Assembly (NCBI RefSeq): GCF_014635885.1 | Contig: NZ_BMDR01000004.1 | Span: 372,001 to 436,000, forward strand | Length of the DNA stretch: 64,000 nt | DNA from: Acinetobacter vivianii | GTDB taxonomy: Bacteria; Pseudomonadota; Gammaproteobacteria; Pseudomonadales; Moraxellaceae | Reading direction: 5' to 3' | Shown here: one piece after another, positions 26,786 through 36,183 of the stretch | Layout of the letters: each line of letters begins with the position of its first letter | Position numbering within the stretch: position 1 is the stretch's first letter | Made by a program: the position numbers and the translations under genes | Notes under the pieces: generated by a model | The model's database searches: none | What the model was told of the DNA's origin: nothing | Seen by the model: only the letters and a program-made list of their open reading frames with translations

Positions 26786-26811
26786 GCCCTGGCTTTTTTG
26801 CTGGGGCTTTT
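26786..26811 (+). terminator. Rho-independent terminator of ABC transporter operon
   Basis: GCCCTGGC (26786-26793) pairs with GCTGGGGC (26800-26807) including two G-U pairs, T6 loop, then TTTT. Confidence 0.85.
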
Positions 26812-26930
26812 CTTTAATATTTTATTCTTCAGTATGAAGGGATAATCATATTTTAAAAAGCTGTCCTATTTTTATCATTATAAATAATAGATTCGTACTC
26901 ACTTTATAAGTACGTTGCGGAATAATATAG

Positions 26931-28343
26931 ATGTTCAATCGATTGCCTGTACCTGAAAACCTTCCCTGCAGATTAACTGATGCCTTTTACCGCATTCATC
27001 AATATTTACCAAAAGGAAATGTAAAACAGCGAGTTAAGCTGGATGATGCACTCAATCAGATCAATACTGATGATCTTTATGCATTACAAGATTTTCCACT
27101 ACACAATTTTTCTGCCTATGAAGGCTGGGCGATTGATTCGAATATCACTCAGCAGGTTAGTTCAAAAAATCTGGTGATAGAAAGAGATTTGTATTTCTGG
27201 ACACAGCAGTTATATCACTCTATTAATCCTTATAAACTTGATCTGGACAGATATATAATCAAGATCCCTAAATTTACCAGACTTCCTGAAGGGGTAGATA
27301 CTATTATTTTAGAACAGGATAAGCGCTTAGATTTCTCTGGTAAGAGCAGCGGTGTAAAAATAAAAAAAACTATTGCACCGATGCAAGGTGTTATTCGACA
27401 AGGCAGTGTGTTTAAACAAGGCGATTTAATCCTTGCAAAAAATCAGAAAATTACACCTGAACGGTTAGTTGCACTCAGACGTGCGGGTATTACAGAGTTT
27501 TCTATTTATCGACACCCTAAAATCCTGATTGTTAATATGTTTCCATTCGATCAAGCGGGGGAAATCAGTGAAGAATGCTTATATCTCAAAGATTTGTTAA
27601 AAACATGGGGGTATGGCGAGGTTGAGATTAAACCGCATAAACCGGCACGTTATGACAGGGCATTTAATTCCCATCAAGAAGCTGGACATCCCGCATTAGA
27701 TGGAAGCTTGACTTCCGCTTGGGACGAATATCATCAGTTTTTTGATGAGCAAATTCCTGAGTTTGACATTATTTTATGCTGGTCACCTTTAAATCATTAT
27801 GGTTCTGGATTAGGGCTTTCAAAGCTGGCTAACTTTTATCAAGGCAATGGTGATGGTCCCGTTACGACATGTTGTGTACCAGCCAGTGAATTCCGGATTT
27901 TTCAGAGTAATGACCGAAGCCCTAGACTCACTCAGGTCGTAAACCGTTATGATGAACGTGGGCAGTTAAGGGAAATGCGTACAGAGATCACTGAAGATCG
28001 AACTACGATTATCAGTCTACCTGGTAATATGCAAGATGTTGCACTGTTGATGCACGTATTTGTGAAATATATTTTAAATAAGCATGATCCTGATTTTTTT
28101 GAGAATCTGTATGTGCAAGGCAGGATCGACCAGCAGCTTGAGCCTGATCCAAAGTATAGAACATTATTATGGGGACGCTACCAGTTTGAAGCAGCTGGTC
28201 AATATTCGCTACAGATCATTCCACAACAACCTTTTCAGATTGATGGTTTTGCTGCTGCCAATTGCATTATCATTGTGCCATTTGCAGAGCCACCGATTCA
28301 GTCTGGTGAATCAGTGTATTTTATTAAAATAGATCAAGTCTGA
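26931..28343 (+). CDS. Divergent MoeA-like molybdopterin-binding protein
   Basis: A 470-aa soluble protein that follows the MoeA plan: an N-terminal segment aligned with the NSAMDGYA motif (here NFSAYEGWAID, residues about 60-70), a beta domain with LPEGVDTIILEQD and GVIRQGSVFKQGDLIL, then an MPT-binding-like domain and PGN motif (SLPGNMQD, about 363). Several signature residues are changed: the MDG aspartate is Glu, and the region where MoeA has TGDEL reads IVNMFPFDQAGEIS. MoeA inserts molybdate into molybdopterin, but loss of these residues makes normal catalysis doubtful. No molybdenum-cofactor gene is nearby. It may be a repurposed paralogue. Confidence 0.7.
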   Translation: MFNRLPVPENLPCRLTDAFYRIHQYLPKGNVKQRVKLDDALNQINTDDLYALQDFPLHNFSAYEGWAIDSNITQQVSSKNLVIERDLYFWTQQLYHSINPYKLDLDRYIIKIPKFTRLPEGVDTIILEQDKRLDFSGKSSGVKIKKTIAPMQGVIRQGSVFKQGDLILAKNQKITPERLVALRRAGITEFSIYRHPKILIVNMFPFDQAGEISEECLYLKDLLKTWGYGEVEIKPHKPARYDRAFNSHQEAGHPALDGSLTSAWDEYHQFFDEQIPEFDIILCWSPLNHYGSGLGLSKLANFYQGNGDGPVTTCCVPASEFRIFQSNDRSPRLTQVVNRYDERGQLREMRTEITEDRTTIISLPGNMQDVALLMHVFVKYILNKHDPDFFENLYVQGRIDQQLEPDPKYRTLLWGRYQFEAAGQYSLQIIPQQPFQIDGFAAANCIIIVPFAEPPIQSGESVYFIKIDQV

Positions 28344-28411
28344 ACAACTTTAACGTTTTTCAACCCAGACAACAGTCGAGAGTGGCTGTTGTCTTATAGG
28401 GAATATAAAAA

Positions 28412-29698
28412 TTACTTTTTAGTGTTTGGCAATAACGCAGTCATAAAACCTAACAAAGGTAAGAACGAGCAGAGTTTGTAAACCCAGACAATGCCATGTG
28501 TATCCGCTAAATGACCTAAACCTGCTGCACCAATTCCACCAATACCGAACATCAGTCCAAACATTAAGCCCGCAACCATGCCAACCCGACCGGGTACAGC
28601 TTCCTGTGCATATACCACAAGCGCAGAGAAGGCAGAAGACATCACTAAACCAATAATAATGACCAGAATGGCGGTTCCTGTTAGGCCGACATAAGGCAGC
28701 ATCAGGGCAAATGGCGCGATACCTAAAAAGGATACCCAAACCACGGCTTTACGTCCGATACGATCACCGACTGGGCCGCCTGCAAAAGTGCCGAGTGCCA
28801 CAGCGCCTAAAAATATAAATAAGTAGAGCTGTGATGTCTGGATTGAAACGTTAAATCGTTCGATCAAATAGAAAGTAAAATAATTAGTAATGGCAGCGAT
28901 ATAGATAAATTTGGCGAACAGTAAAATACAGATGACGGCCATGGCCTGAATCACCTGTTTACGTGTCAAGGTCGAAATGGCGCGTTGACTGGCGAGGCGT
29001 TGTGCAGGTGCTTGTTTGACCAGCCATTTGGTCACGCGTAATAAAACGAAAATAGCCAAAGCAGCAACTAGAACAAATAAGCCAATTGCCCCTTGTCCGT
29101 TGGGGATAATCACGGCTGCAGCAACTAAGGGACCCAGCGCTGAACCGGTATTTCCGCCAACCTGAAACATGGATTGTGCCGTACCAAAACGTCCACCCGA
29201 TGCAGTACGGGCGATACGCGATGCTTCTGGATGAAAAGTGGATGAACCTATACCAATCAGTGCAGCTGCAAGAAGTAAGCTGTGATAACTTCCTGCAATC
29301 GCCATTAACCCAATGCCAATCAGCGTGGCGAACATGCCCGCAGGTAATAAATATGGTTTTGGATGTTTGTCGGTATAGAGGCCAATCCACGGTTGTAATA
29401 ATGACGCGGTAATTTGATACACCAGCGCAATCCAGCCAATCTGGGCAAAGCTTAGAGAAAACTCTGCTTTGAGCATGGGATAACTTGCAGTGACGACCGC
29501 CTGAATAGAGTCATTTAATAGATGGGCAAAGGCGACTGCACCGACCACACGCAACACGAATTTTTGAGGTTGATCTTGAGGTGGAAATTGCTCTTGTGGA
29601 AAGGTGGTCTCAAGAGTCCCTGTATGATTTGCCATACGTGCTCCAACAGGTTGTATCAGCTTAAATTGAGATAATGAAGAAGGTTTGTTTTTCAGCAT
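28412..29698 (-). CDS. fsr: MFS efflux transporter, Fsr (fosmidomycin resistance) family
   Basis: A 428-aa major facilitator with 12 predicted helices. AHLLNDSIQAVVTASYPMLK, the TDKHPKPYLLP loop and GSSTFHPEASRIARTASGGR follow E. coli Fsr closely. Fsr exports fosmidomycin and some other compounds; the natural substrate here is unknown. The ATG at 29698 has TAGGAT upstream; a second ATG at 29635 behind GGAG would remove 21 residues and is also possible. An AraC-type regulator is divergent 87 nt away and probably controls it. Confidence 0.88.
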   Translation of the reverse strand: MLKNKPSSLSQFKLIQPVGARMANHTGTLETTFPQEQFPPQDQPQKFVLRVVGAVAFAHLLNDSIQAVVTASYPMLKAEFSLSFAQIGWIALVYQITASLLQPWIGLYTDKHPKPYLLPAGMFATLIGIGLMAIAGSYHSLLLAAALIGIGSSTFHPEASRIARTASGGRFGTAQSMFQVGGNTGSALGPLVAAAVIIPNGQGAIGLFVLVAALAIFVLLRVTKWLVKQAPAQRLASQRAISTLTRKQVIQAMAVICILLFAKFIYIAAITNYFTFYLIERFNVSIQTSQLYLFIFLGAVALGTFAGGPVGDRIGRKAVVWVSFLGIAPFALMLPYVGLTGTAILVIIIGLVMSSAFSALVVYAQEAVPGRVGMVAGLMFGLMFGIGGIGAAGLGHLADTHGIVWVYKLCSFLPLLGFMTALLPNTKK

Positions 29699-29785
29699 TT
29701 TTATCCTAAACTGAACTGAAAGCGGCCCACAATCATATTTGGGACAGATAGTATCGATTTCAGGCCATATTGAGAGACGAAGCTA

Positions 29786-30562
29786 ATGCGTAATATTCAG
29801 GTCAATGATTATCAGGATGTGGCCCGTAATGTCATGGCAACAGGCAATGATTACGAAGATGGTCAAATTCTGGCAAGCCATCGTCATGCCAGAGGGCAAT
29901 GTTTGTATGCGATAACAGGGGTATTAACGGTAACCACCAATACAGGCAGTTGGGTGGTACCACCGAAACGTGCGTTGTGGATTCCTGCTGGCATTGACCA
30001 TGAAGTGCATATGGGCGGTATTACCAAAACCCGCAGTGCCTATATTCTTCCAGAAATAGCGCGCAAAGCAGGTTTGGCTTGTTATTGTGCAGTGATCAAT
30101 GTATCGCCGTTATTGCATGAATTACTCTCGACAGCGGTTGATCTGCCTGCCGAATATGAATTGGGTGGACGCGACGATTATTTGATGCAATTGATCATTG
30201 CCGAAATCGCGTTGATGCCTGAATTGCCATTGAATGCGCCTTTACCACAAGAGCCACGTTTGGCCGCATTATGTTTGCAATTATTAAAAGCACCGACTTT
30301 AGACCATGATCTGGACCAGATTGCAGAACAGGTTGGGATGAGTCGTCGCAATTTCACCCGAATTTTTCGGCTACAGACCGGCATGAGTTTTAGTCATTGG
30401 CGGCAACAGGCCTGTCTACTGAATGCACTGACCAGAATGGAATTAGGACAGCCGATTACCCGTGTGGCGATGGAGCTTGGGTATAGTAGCAGTAGCGCCT
30501 TTACTGCGGCCTTTAAACGTTCTTTAGGTGTGGCTCCGCGCTTTTATTTACAAGGAAAATGA
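29786..30562 (+). CDS. AraC-family regulator with cupin domain
   Basis: A 258-aa regulator: an N-terminal cupin sensing domain (SHRHARGQCLYAITG, WVVPPKRALWIPAGIDHEV, about 30-80) and a C-terminal double helix-turn-helix (about 160-255, DQIAEQVGMSRRNFTRIF and PITRVAMELGYSSSSAFTAA). It is divergent from the fsr-like efflux gene, which is the most likely target. The ligand is unknown. Confidence 0.9.
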   Translation: MRNIQVNDYQDVARNVMATGNDYEDGQILASHRHARGQCLYAITGVLTVTTNTGSWVVPPKRALWIPAGIDHEVHMGGITKTRSAYILPEIARKAGLACYCAVINVSPLLHELLSTAVDLPAEYELGGRDDYLMQLIIAEIALMPELPLNAPLPQEPRLAALCLQLLKAPTLDHDLDQIAEQVGMSRRNFTRIFRLQTGMSFSHWRQQACLLNALTRMELGQPITRVAMELGYSSSSAFTAAFKRSLGVAPRFYLQGK

Positions 30563-30652
30563 TTCGGCGAATGTGATAATGTGAGATGAAATCAATTCAC
30601 TCATTTCACGACCATTTGTATGGTTTGAGAACATAAGATCAACGATAAATTT

Positions 30653-31804
30653 ATGCTGTCATTATTAAAAGGTTTGGCCTTGTCCCATCAAGGTCTGGAA
30701 AAAAATAACACATTTGGTGAAGGATTATCTGGAACACTGAACGCGATTGAGCATCTCGGTTATGTGCAAATAGATACTATTTCAGTGGTTGAGCGTGCGC
30801 ATCATCATGTCCTATGGAGCCGGGTGCCAGGTTATCAGCTGAGTCATTTAAATCAGTTAGTGAAAGATCAGCTTATTTTCGAGCATTGGGCACATGCAGC
30901 CTCTTATCTGCCGATGCGGGATTATCGTTATGCCATGCCCTTGATGAATGCGATACGAAAGGGTGAAAGTCGCTATTTCAAAAGTGATCCGCGTTTGATG
31001 AAGGAGATTCTGGCTCAGGTTAAAGCAGAAGGAAAAATTCAACTGCGAAATATGCAGAAGGAGAAGCGGGAAGGCCCAGCAGGTTGGTGGAATGCCGGTC
31101 CAAGTCGTAAGGCGCTTGAGCAGTTATTTATGCAAGGTGACTTGATGATCTGTGAGCGTAATGGCATGGAGAAAGTCTTTGACCTGACGGAACGCTGTTT
31201 GCCACAAGGGATTGATCTGAGTACACCGACGTTGCATGAATATGCACATTATTTATTGAACATGAACATACGCGCACACGGTGTATTTACATGGAAGCAG
31301 TTATTGCATTTAAAAGGAAAAGCGTTACGTGAGGTGATGCGTACCGTATTGGATGAACATATCGATGCAGGTTTAGTAAAGGTTCTGAAACTGGAAAATG
31401 GACAAACGATTTATGCAGCCAGTGCGATATTAGACCATAAACCCGTTATTCAAGCGCAACTTAAAATATTGTCTCCTTTCGATAATTTGGTGATTCATCG
31501 AGAGCGCTTGAGTACTTTATTTGACTTTGATTACCGTATTGAATGTTATGTGCCAGCTGCGAAAAGACAATATGGTTATTTTTGTTTACCGCTGTTATAT
31601 GCAGATCGGTTTGTTGGGCGCATTGATTGCAAAGTGCATCGCAGTGAAAAGCGATTAGAGGTGATTTGTCTGCATTTGGAAGATCCGAAGATGCAGGATC
31701 GAGAGGCTTTTATTCAAGCTTTAGAAATAGAATTACAACGTTTTGCTGTGTTTAATCAATGTACGAGTGTGGATGTAGGGGAAATTAGACATTTAATAGG
31801 CTAA
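30653..31804 (+). CDS. ycaQ: YcaQ (AlkX)-type DNA glycosylase, winged-helix
   Basis: A 383-aa HTH_42-family protein. E. coli YcaQ removes bulky alkylated bases and unhooks interstrand crosslinks. The Gln-x-Asp catalytic motif of the YcaQ branch is present as Gln39-Ile-Asp41 in GYVQIDTISVVERAH; the antibiotic-linked AlkZ branch has Gln-x-Gln instead. Winged-helix repeats follow (GWWNAGPSRKALEQLFMQGDL). It stands alone, after the AraC regulator and before converging transporter genes. Confidence 0.88.
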   Translation: MLSLLKGLALSHQGLEKNNTFGEGLSGTLNAIEHLGYVQIDTISVVERAHHHVLWSRVPGYQLSHLNQLVKDQLIFEHWAHAASYLPMRDYRYAMPLMNAIRKGESRYFKSDPRLMKEILAQVKAEGKIQLRNMQKEKREGPAGWWNAGPSRKALEQLFMQGDLMICERNGMEKVFDLTERCLPQGIDLSTPTLHEYAHYLLNMNIRAHGVFTWKQLLHLKGKALREVMRTVLDEHIDAGLVKVLKLENGQTIYAASAILDHKPVIQAQLKILSPFDNLVIHRERLSTLFDFDYRIECYVPAAKRQYGYFCLPLLYADRFVGRIDCKVHRSEKRLEVICLHLEDPKMQDREAFIQALEIELQRFAVFNQCTSVDVGEIRHLIG

Positions 31805-32009
31805 GCTGTTAAATAGTTTGGGGATTTTATTTTTAAACCTAGCCCTCGAGAGGACTAGATTTACCTAAAAAGCTTAATCGAAGAATGAGAAACACTCTAA
31901 CGTTATTGGGTAGGAGGAGTATTCTCCTGCATGAATACATTTAATATTTAAGCGTATTCAAGTCATCATGCATTTTCATGCCACCCCATGATGTTCTGGA
32001 ATATCTTAT

Positions 32010-33260
32010 TTAAGAATTTTGTGGGTCATATTGTTTTTCCTTAATAAATAGTGCTGGAATCACACCACAAATCAGGTAAGCAGCACCCATCACCACAAAA
32101 CCTAAACCAATAGAACCGCCAGAAGCCAAGAAACCAATGGTTGCAGGGGCAAGTGCTGCGCCTAAACGACCAACATTGTAAGCGCCACCAATGGCTGTAC
32201 CGCGAATGGCTGTCGCAAAGCTTTCGGTCATATAGGTCGCGTTTACGCCATAAGGAATACCGTAAAGGAAACCGAACGTCACCAGTAAATATAGAATGTT
32301 GCTTGGAGAGTTATAAAAAACAATCAAGGGTAAGAAAATAGCAGTACCAATCGCGCCAAAAGCATAGGTAAAACGACGACCTAATTTATCCGCCATCATT
32401 CCAGCCAGAACTTTGCCGAGAATCATTGCGGTATAGGTGCCCACCATATAAGCGGTCATTTCCTTAAACTTCATACCCAGTTCACTTTCCAGATATGAAG
32501 GCATCCAGTTATTCACGCCGTAATAACCAAATTGTAGGAAACCTGCGGTTAATGCCCATAAGATAAACATATTACGATTGCGTTTATCTTGAAAAATCAG
32601 TTTAAAAGCAGAGGTTTTTTCGGTATTGACTGTTGTATCGTATTGTTTTAATCGAGACTGTTGCCATGCTTCTGGTTCTGGAACAAACATATGCATTAAT
32701 ACAGCAATAATCACTGGGACAATCGCCACGTAAAACAGCATACGCCAACCATGATCTGGAATAATCCAGCCTGCTAGCAGGGTCGCCACAATATATCCGA
32801 CGGTCCAACCTGCCTGTAAGGTTCCGAGTACAGTTGTGCGATAACGTGTTGGTACATATTCCGCCATGAGAGTATTACAGGCGATATAGAGTGAACCAAG
32901 GCCAAGAGAGGCAAAAAATCTTAGGATTCCGAATTGCAGAAAACTTTGGGTAAAACCTAAGCCACAAGTTAATAGCGAAAAGGTGAGAATAGAAATAACA
33001 ACGATGCGGACACGTCCAAACTTGTCACATGCCCAACCACCAAAAATCCCGCCGATGGCCATACCAGCCAAAGTAAAACTACCGAGCATACCTGCCTGAA
33101 CTGAGCTTAAGCCAAAATCTGCCTTAATACTGTTTAAGCTGTAAGACAGCAGCATAAGATCCGCACCATCGACCAGCAAAGCCAAAAAGGCAAAAATAAA
33201 AGCAATTTTCCAGGTATGTGCTTGTATTGGTGAGCGAGGTGTACTGTAGAGTGTAGCCAT
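32010..33260 (-). CDS. AAHS-family MFS carboxylate transporter, copy 1
   Basis: A 416-aa inner-membrane carrier with 12 helices in the aromatic acid:H+ symporter family (PcaK, BenK, MucK, DcaK). DGADLMLLSYSL near residue 35 contains the conserved acidic residues in helix 1, and GGWACDKFGRVR is the loop 2-3 motif. It follows the acyl-CoA dehydrogenase by 56 nt on the same strand and probably imports the acid that CaiB-type activation then handles. A close paralogue lies at 45158-46441, also next to an acyl-CoA dehydrogenase. Confidence 0.9.
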   Translation of the reverse strand: MATLYSTPRSPIQAHTWKIAFIFAFLALLVDGADLMLLSYSLNSIKADFGLSSVQAGMLGSFTLAGMAIGGIFGGWACDKFGRVRIVVISILTFSLLTCGLGFTQSFLQFGILRFFASLGLGSLYIACNTLMAEYVPTRYRTTVLGTLQAGWTVGYIVATLLAGWIIPDHGWRMLFYVAIVPVIIAVLMHMFVPEPEAWQQSRLKQYDTTVNTEKTSAFKLIFQDKRNRNMFILWALTAGFLQFGYYGVNNWMPSYLESELGMKFKEMTAYMVGTYTAMILGKVLAGMMADKLGRRFTYAFGAIGTAIFLPLIVFYNSPSNILYLLVTFGFLYGIPYGVNATYMTESFATAIRGTAIGGAYNVGRLGAALAPATIGFLASGGSIGLGFVVMGAAYLICGVIPALFIKEKQYDPQNS

Positions 33261-33284
33261 AATCCATTACCTACATTTGATTTA

Positions 33285-33311
33285 AAGCACCTTAAGTCGT
33301 TTAAAGTGCTT
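33285..33311 (-). other. Intercistronic hairpin between acyl-CoA dehydrogenase 1 and its transporter
   Basis: In the transcript of the lower strand, 33285-33295 and 33301-33311 pair over 11 bp with one G-U, loop of five nt, starting six nt after the dehydrogenase stop. There is no U-run. The equivalent junction of the second module also has a hairpin (45115-45137). Confidence 0.65.
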
Positions 33312-33316
33312 GGGAG

Positions 33317-34471
33317 TCATGAAGAAGCTGCTCGAATCATATTTCGGGCAATAATTATTTGTTGAACTTGGGTTGTACCTTCATATAAACGGAACAAGCG
33401 GACATCTCGATAAAAACGTTCAATCGCATATTCACTGATATAGCCTGCGCCGCCGTGAATCTGTACGCAGCGATCTGCAACTCGGCCACACATTTCAGTG
33501 GCAAACATTTTGGCGCAAGATGCTTCTGTACTGACGTTTTGTCCGATGTCACGTAATCGCGCAGCGTCAAGCACCATACATTTGGCCGCATAAATTTCAG
33601 CTTTAGAGTCAGCGAGCATGGCTTGAATCAGTTGAAATTCGGCAATCGGCTGACCAAATTGTTTACGCTCCATGGCGTAATTCAATGCGTCATCCAGCAT
33701 TCGTGTGGCTGCCCCGACACTAAGTGCCGCAATATGGAGTCGGCCTTTATCGAGAACTTTCATGGCAGTTTTAAAACCAACACCTTCGATTCCACCAATT
33801 AATGCCGAAGCGGGAACGCGACAGTTTTCAAAAATAACATCACAGGTATGTGCACCTTTTTGCCCCATCTTTTTATCGCGCTTACCAAGAAAAATCCCCG
33901 AAGTTTGACTATCGACAATAAATGCAGAAATGCCGCCGGCACCTTTAATATCAGGATTGGTTCGCGCCATCACTGTAAAGACGCCAGCATGGGGTGCATT
34001 GGTAATAAAGCGCTTGGTACCATTTAAGACATAGAAATCGCCATCTTTCACTGCCGTGGTTTTTAAGGCTGCTGCATCTGAACCAGCGTCTGGTTCGGTT
34101 AAGCAAAAAGAGCTAATCACTTCACCACGTGCTAAACGAGGCAGGAAAAAAGATTTTTGTGCTTCTGTGCCATCAATAATTAGACCGCTAGAGCCAATCC
34201 CATTGTTGGTGCCGATCAGAGAGCGAAAGGCTGGGGAAGTGCGGCCAAGCTCGAAAGCAATATAGACCTCTTCTTCCATCGTCAGCCCAAGACCATCGTA
34301 CTGTTCTGGAATGGTTAATCCAAACAGGCCAAGCGATTTCATTTGCTCAATAATATCTTTTGGAATTTCATCTGTTTCAGCGACTTCATTCTCACGAGGA
34401 ATTAAAACACCTTCAACAAACTGTCGAATCATATCGACCAGTTGGTTCAGTGTTTCTTGATCTCGAACCAT
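33317..34471 (-). CDS. Acyl-CoA dehydrogenase, DcaA-like, copy 1
   Basis: A 384-aa FAD enzyme that introduces the 2,3-double bond into an acyl-CoA. It has the family signatures CLTEPDAGSDAAALKT and FGQPIAEFQLIQ, and the catalytic base Glu364 in LYEGTTQVQQ. The ATG at 34471 behind AAGGAT is preferred; the upstream 41 residues of the open frame are promoter DNA holding an operator-like palindrome. It nearly matches the copy at 43946-45100 along its whole length. Context with a dicarboxylate CoA-transferase suggests a dicarboxylyl-CoA substrate. Confidence 0.92.
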   Translation of the reverse strand: MVRDQETLNQLVDMIRQFVEGVLIPRENEVAETDEIPKDIIEQMKSLGLFGLTIPEQYDGLGLTMEEEVYIAFELGRTSPAFRSLIGTNNGIGSSGLIIDGTEAQKSFFLPRLARGEVISSFCLTEPDAGSDAAALKTTAVKDGDFYVLNGTKRFITNAPHAGVFTVMARTNPDIKGAGGISAFIVDSQTSGIFLGKRDKKMGQKGAHTCDVIFENCRVPASALIGGIEGVGFKTAMKVLDKGRLHIAALSVGAATRMLDDALNYAMERKQFGQPIAEFQLIQAMLADSKAEIYAAKCMVLDAARLRDIGQNVSTEASCAKMFATEMCGRVADRCVQIHGGAGYISEYAIERFYRDVRLFRLYEGTTQVQQIIIARNMIRAASS

Positions 34472-34586
34472 AGTCTTATCCTTGTACAAACAGCTAAAAA
34501 CAAAAAATACGATGTTCGTAAAATCATCAATATTGATGCGATAGTAATCAAAGGAATCACATAAAACAATATATTTTGAAAATAAA

Positions 34587-34601
34587 TTTCGCAATGCGAT
34601 A
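34587..34601. promoter_or_regulatory. TTTCGCA-N-TGCGAAA box, 34.6 kb
   Basis: TTTCGCAATGCGATA matches the palindrome at 13 of 14 arm positions. It is 116 nt upstream of acyl-CoA dehydrogenase 1. Confidence 0.65.
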
Positions 34602-34730
34602 TTTTGTTTGTTGTTAGTAGTTTCTAATCTGTTGATTTAATTAATCTATATTTATTGAATAAAAATCATATTTTTTGATGGGAAATTAAGGTTTGATTTT
34701 TTAAAATCTTGTTTGTATATTAAAAACGTA

Positions 34731-34745
34731 TATCGCTATGCGAAA
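34731..34745. promoter_or_regulatory. TTTCGCA-N-TGCGAAA box, 34.7 kb
   Basis: TATCGCTATGCGAAA matches 12 of 14 arm positions. It is 55 nt upstream of the CaiB-type gene. Confidence 0.6.
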
Positions 34746-34800
34746 CTTATGTGAAGTAAGTTTTCCTATAGGAAATTAAGCACAGGTGAGTAGGATAAAC

Positions 34801-36018
34801 ATGGGCGCTTTAAATGGAATTCGTGTACTTGATTTGAGTCGGGTACTTGCTGGACCGTGGTGTGGGCAGATACTTGCTGATCTGGGCGCAGAAGTGATTA
34901 AGGTGGAACGACCAATGGTCGGAGATGATACCCGATCATGGGGACCCCCTTGGATGAAGGATGATGCTGGATCTGACACGCGAGAAGCGGCTTACTATCA
35001 GTCGACTAATCGTAATAAGCTCTCAGTTGCAATTGATATTGCCACTCCTGAAGGACAGGAACTGATCAAAGCTTTAATTCAGGATACAGATGTTGTCATT
35101 GAAAATTATAAGGCTGGTTCGCTGAAAAAATATGGGCTGGATTATGCTGCATTGTCAGCAATCAATCCGGGTCTGGTCTATTGTTCAATTACGGGTTTTG
35201 GACAAGACGGTCCACGTGCAGAAGAGCCTGGCTATGATTTTATTATTCAGGGAATGGGTGGGCTGATGTCCATCACAGGTGAAAAGGATGATTTAGCTGG
35301 AGGTGGCCCACAAAAAGTAGGTGTGGCATTTTCTGATCTGGCGACAGGACTTTATTCGACCATTGCTATTCAGGCGGCTTTACTGAACCGCCATGCGACA
35401 GGTTTAGGTCAGTATATTGATATGGCGCTGCTGGATGTGCAGATTGCCACTATGGCCAATCAGGGAATGAACTATCTGTCCTCTGGGAAAGTCCCTGTAC
35501 GTTATGGTAATGCACACGCCAATATTGTGCCATATCAGGTGTTTAAAGCTGCTGATCGGGAGTTTATTATTGCGTGTGGCAATGACACTCAGTTTATTCA
35601 ACTCTGTCGAAGTATTGGTTTACCCGATTTACCAAATGATGCGCGTTTTACCCGAAATGCGGACCGAATCAAGCATCGTGATGAAATTATTGGGATTTTA
35701 TCAGCGCATTTTTTAACAAAGACTGCGGATGAGTGGGTTGCAGCAATTTATGCGGCCAAAGTTCCAGTTGGGGTGATCAATAATCTGGAGCAGGCTTTTC
35801 AAGAGCCGCAAGTGATTGCAAGAAAAATGCTGGTTGATATGCCGCATCCGCAACGTGAAAAGCTCACCGTGATTGGATCGCCGATCAAACTTTCAAGAAC
35901 GCCAGTTGAGTATAAAACTGCGCCACCTTTATTGGGTGAGCATACTGATACGATTTTAACCCGGGTTCTTTCTCAGGAAAAACTGGATGAATTAAAGCTG
36001 AAAGGAATTATTGGATAA
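34801..36018 (+). CDS. CaiB/BaiF (class III) CoA-transferase, dicarboxylate type
   Basis: A 405-aa CoA-transferase. RVLDLSRVLAGPWCGQILAD, GAEVIKVERP, SANRNK-like QSTNRNKLSVAID and the catalytic Asp212 (DMALLD) are present. The protein most resembles glutarate/dicarboxylate CoA-transferases (GcdG, human SUGCT), which transfer CoA from succinyl-CoA to dicarboxylic acids. Thus it could form the substrate of the divergent acyl-CoA dehydrogenase. The ATG at 34801 behind AGGAT is better than the GTG at 34786. Confidence 0.9.
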   Translation: MGALNGIRVLDLSRVLAGPWCGQILADLGAEVIKVERPMVGDDTRSWGPPWMKDDAGSDTREAAYYQSTNRNKLSVAIDIATPEGQELIKALIQDTDVVIENYKAGSLKKYGLDYAALSAINPGLVYCSITGFGQDGPRAEEPGYDFIIQGMGGLMSITGEKDDLAGGGPQKVGVAFSDLATGLYSTIAIQAALLNRHATGLGQYIDMALLDVQIATMANQGMNYLSSGKVPVRYGNAHANIVPYQVFKAADREFIIACGNDTQFIQLCRSIGLPDLPNDARFTRNADRIKHRDEIIGILSAHFLTKTADEWVAAIYAAKVPVGVINNLEQAFQEPQVIARKMLVDMPHPQREKLTVIGSPIKLSRTPVEYKTAPPLLGEHTDTILTRVLSQEKLDELKLKGIIG

Positions 36019-36027
36019 CGAATGTAC

Positions 36028-36065
36028 CAAAGTCAAAATGCATCTGTATTTTGACTTTGCTTTTT
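36028..36065 (+). terminator. Rho-independent terminator after CaiB-type gene
   Basis: CAAAGTCAAAAT (36028-36039) pairs perfectly with ATTTTGACTTTG (36048-36059), followed by CTTTTT. Confidence 0.9.
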
Positions 36066-36145
36066 GATTGTACTTAACTTTGTTGTTTAGTTAGATATTC
36101 ATGGATGAGCTTTAACTGTTTATTATAGAAAAAATAGATTATAAT

Positions 36146-36160
36146 TTTCGCAGTGCGAAA
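36146..36160. promoter_or_regulatory. TTTCGCA-N-TGCGAAA box, 36.1 kb (perfect)
   Basis: TTTCGCAGTGCGAAA is a perfect palindrome 23 nt upstream of the IclR gene at 36184. Its position suits autoregulation. Confidence 0.75.
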
Positions 36161-36183
36161 CAAATATTTAGATTGGTAAAATC

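Larger units (their letters stand above)
34472..34800. other. Divergent promoter region, acyl-CoA dehydrogenase 1 / CaiB
   Basis: 329 bp with no gene. It is very AT-rich and carries two copies of the recurring palindrome (34587-34601 and 34731-34745), one for each direction. Confidence 0.75.

Noticed and set aside
28368..28393. Terminator between the MoeA-like gene and fsr
   Set aside because: GACAACAG/CTGTTGTC can pair, but there is no T-run on either side, so function is uncertain.
31837..31936. Small hairpins downstream of ycaQ
   Set aside because: Two short inverted repeats are visible but neither has a T-run or a clear partner gene, so no terminator is claimed.
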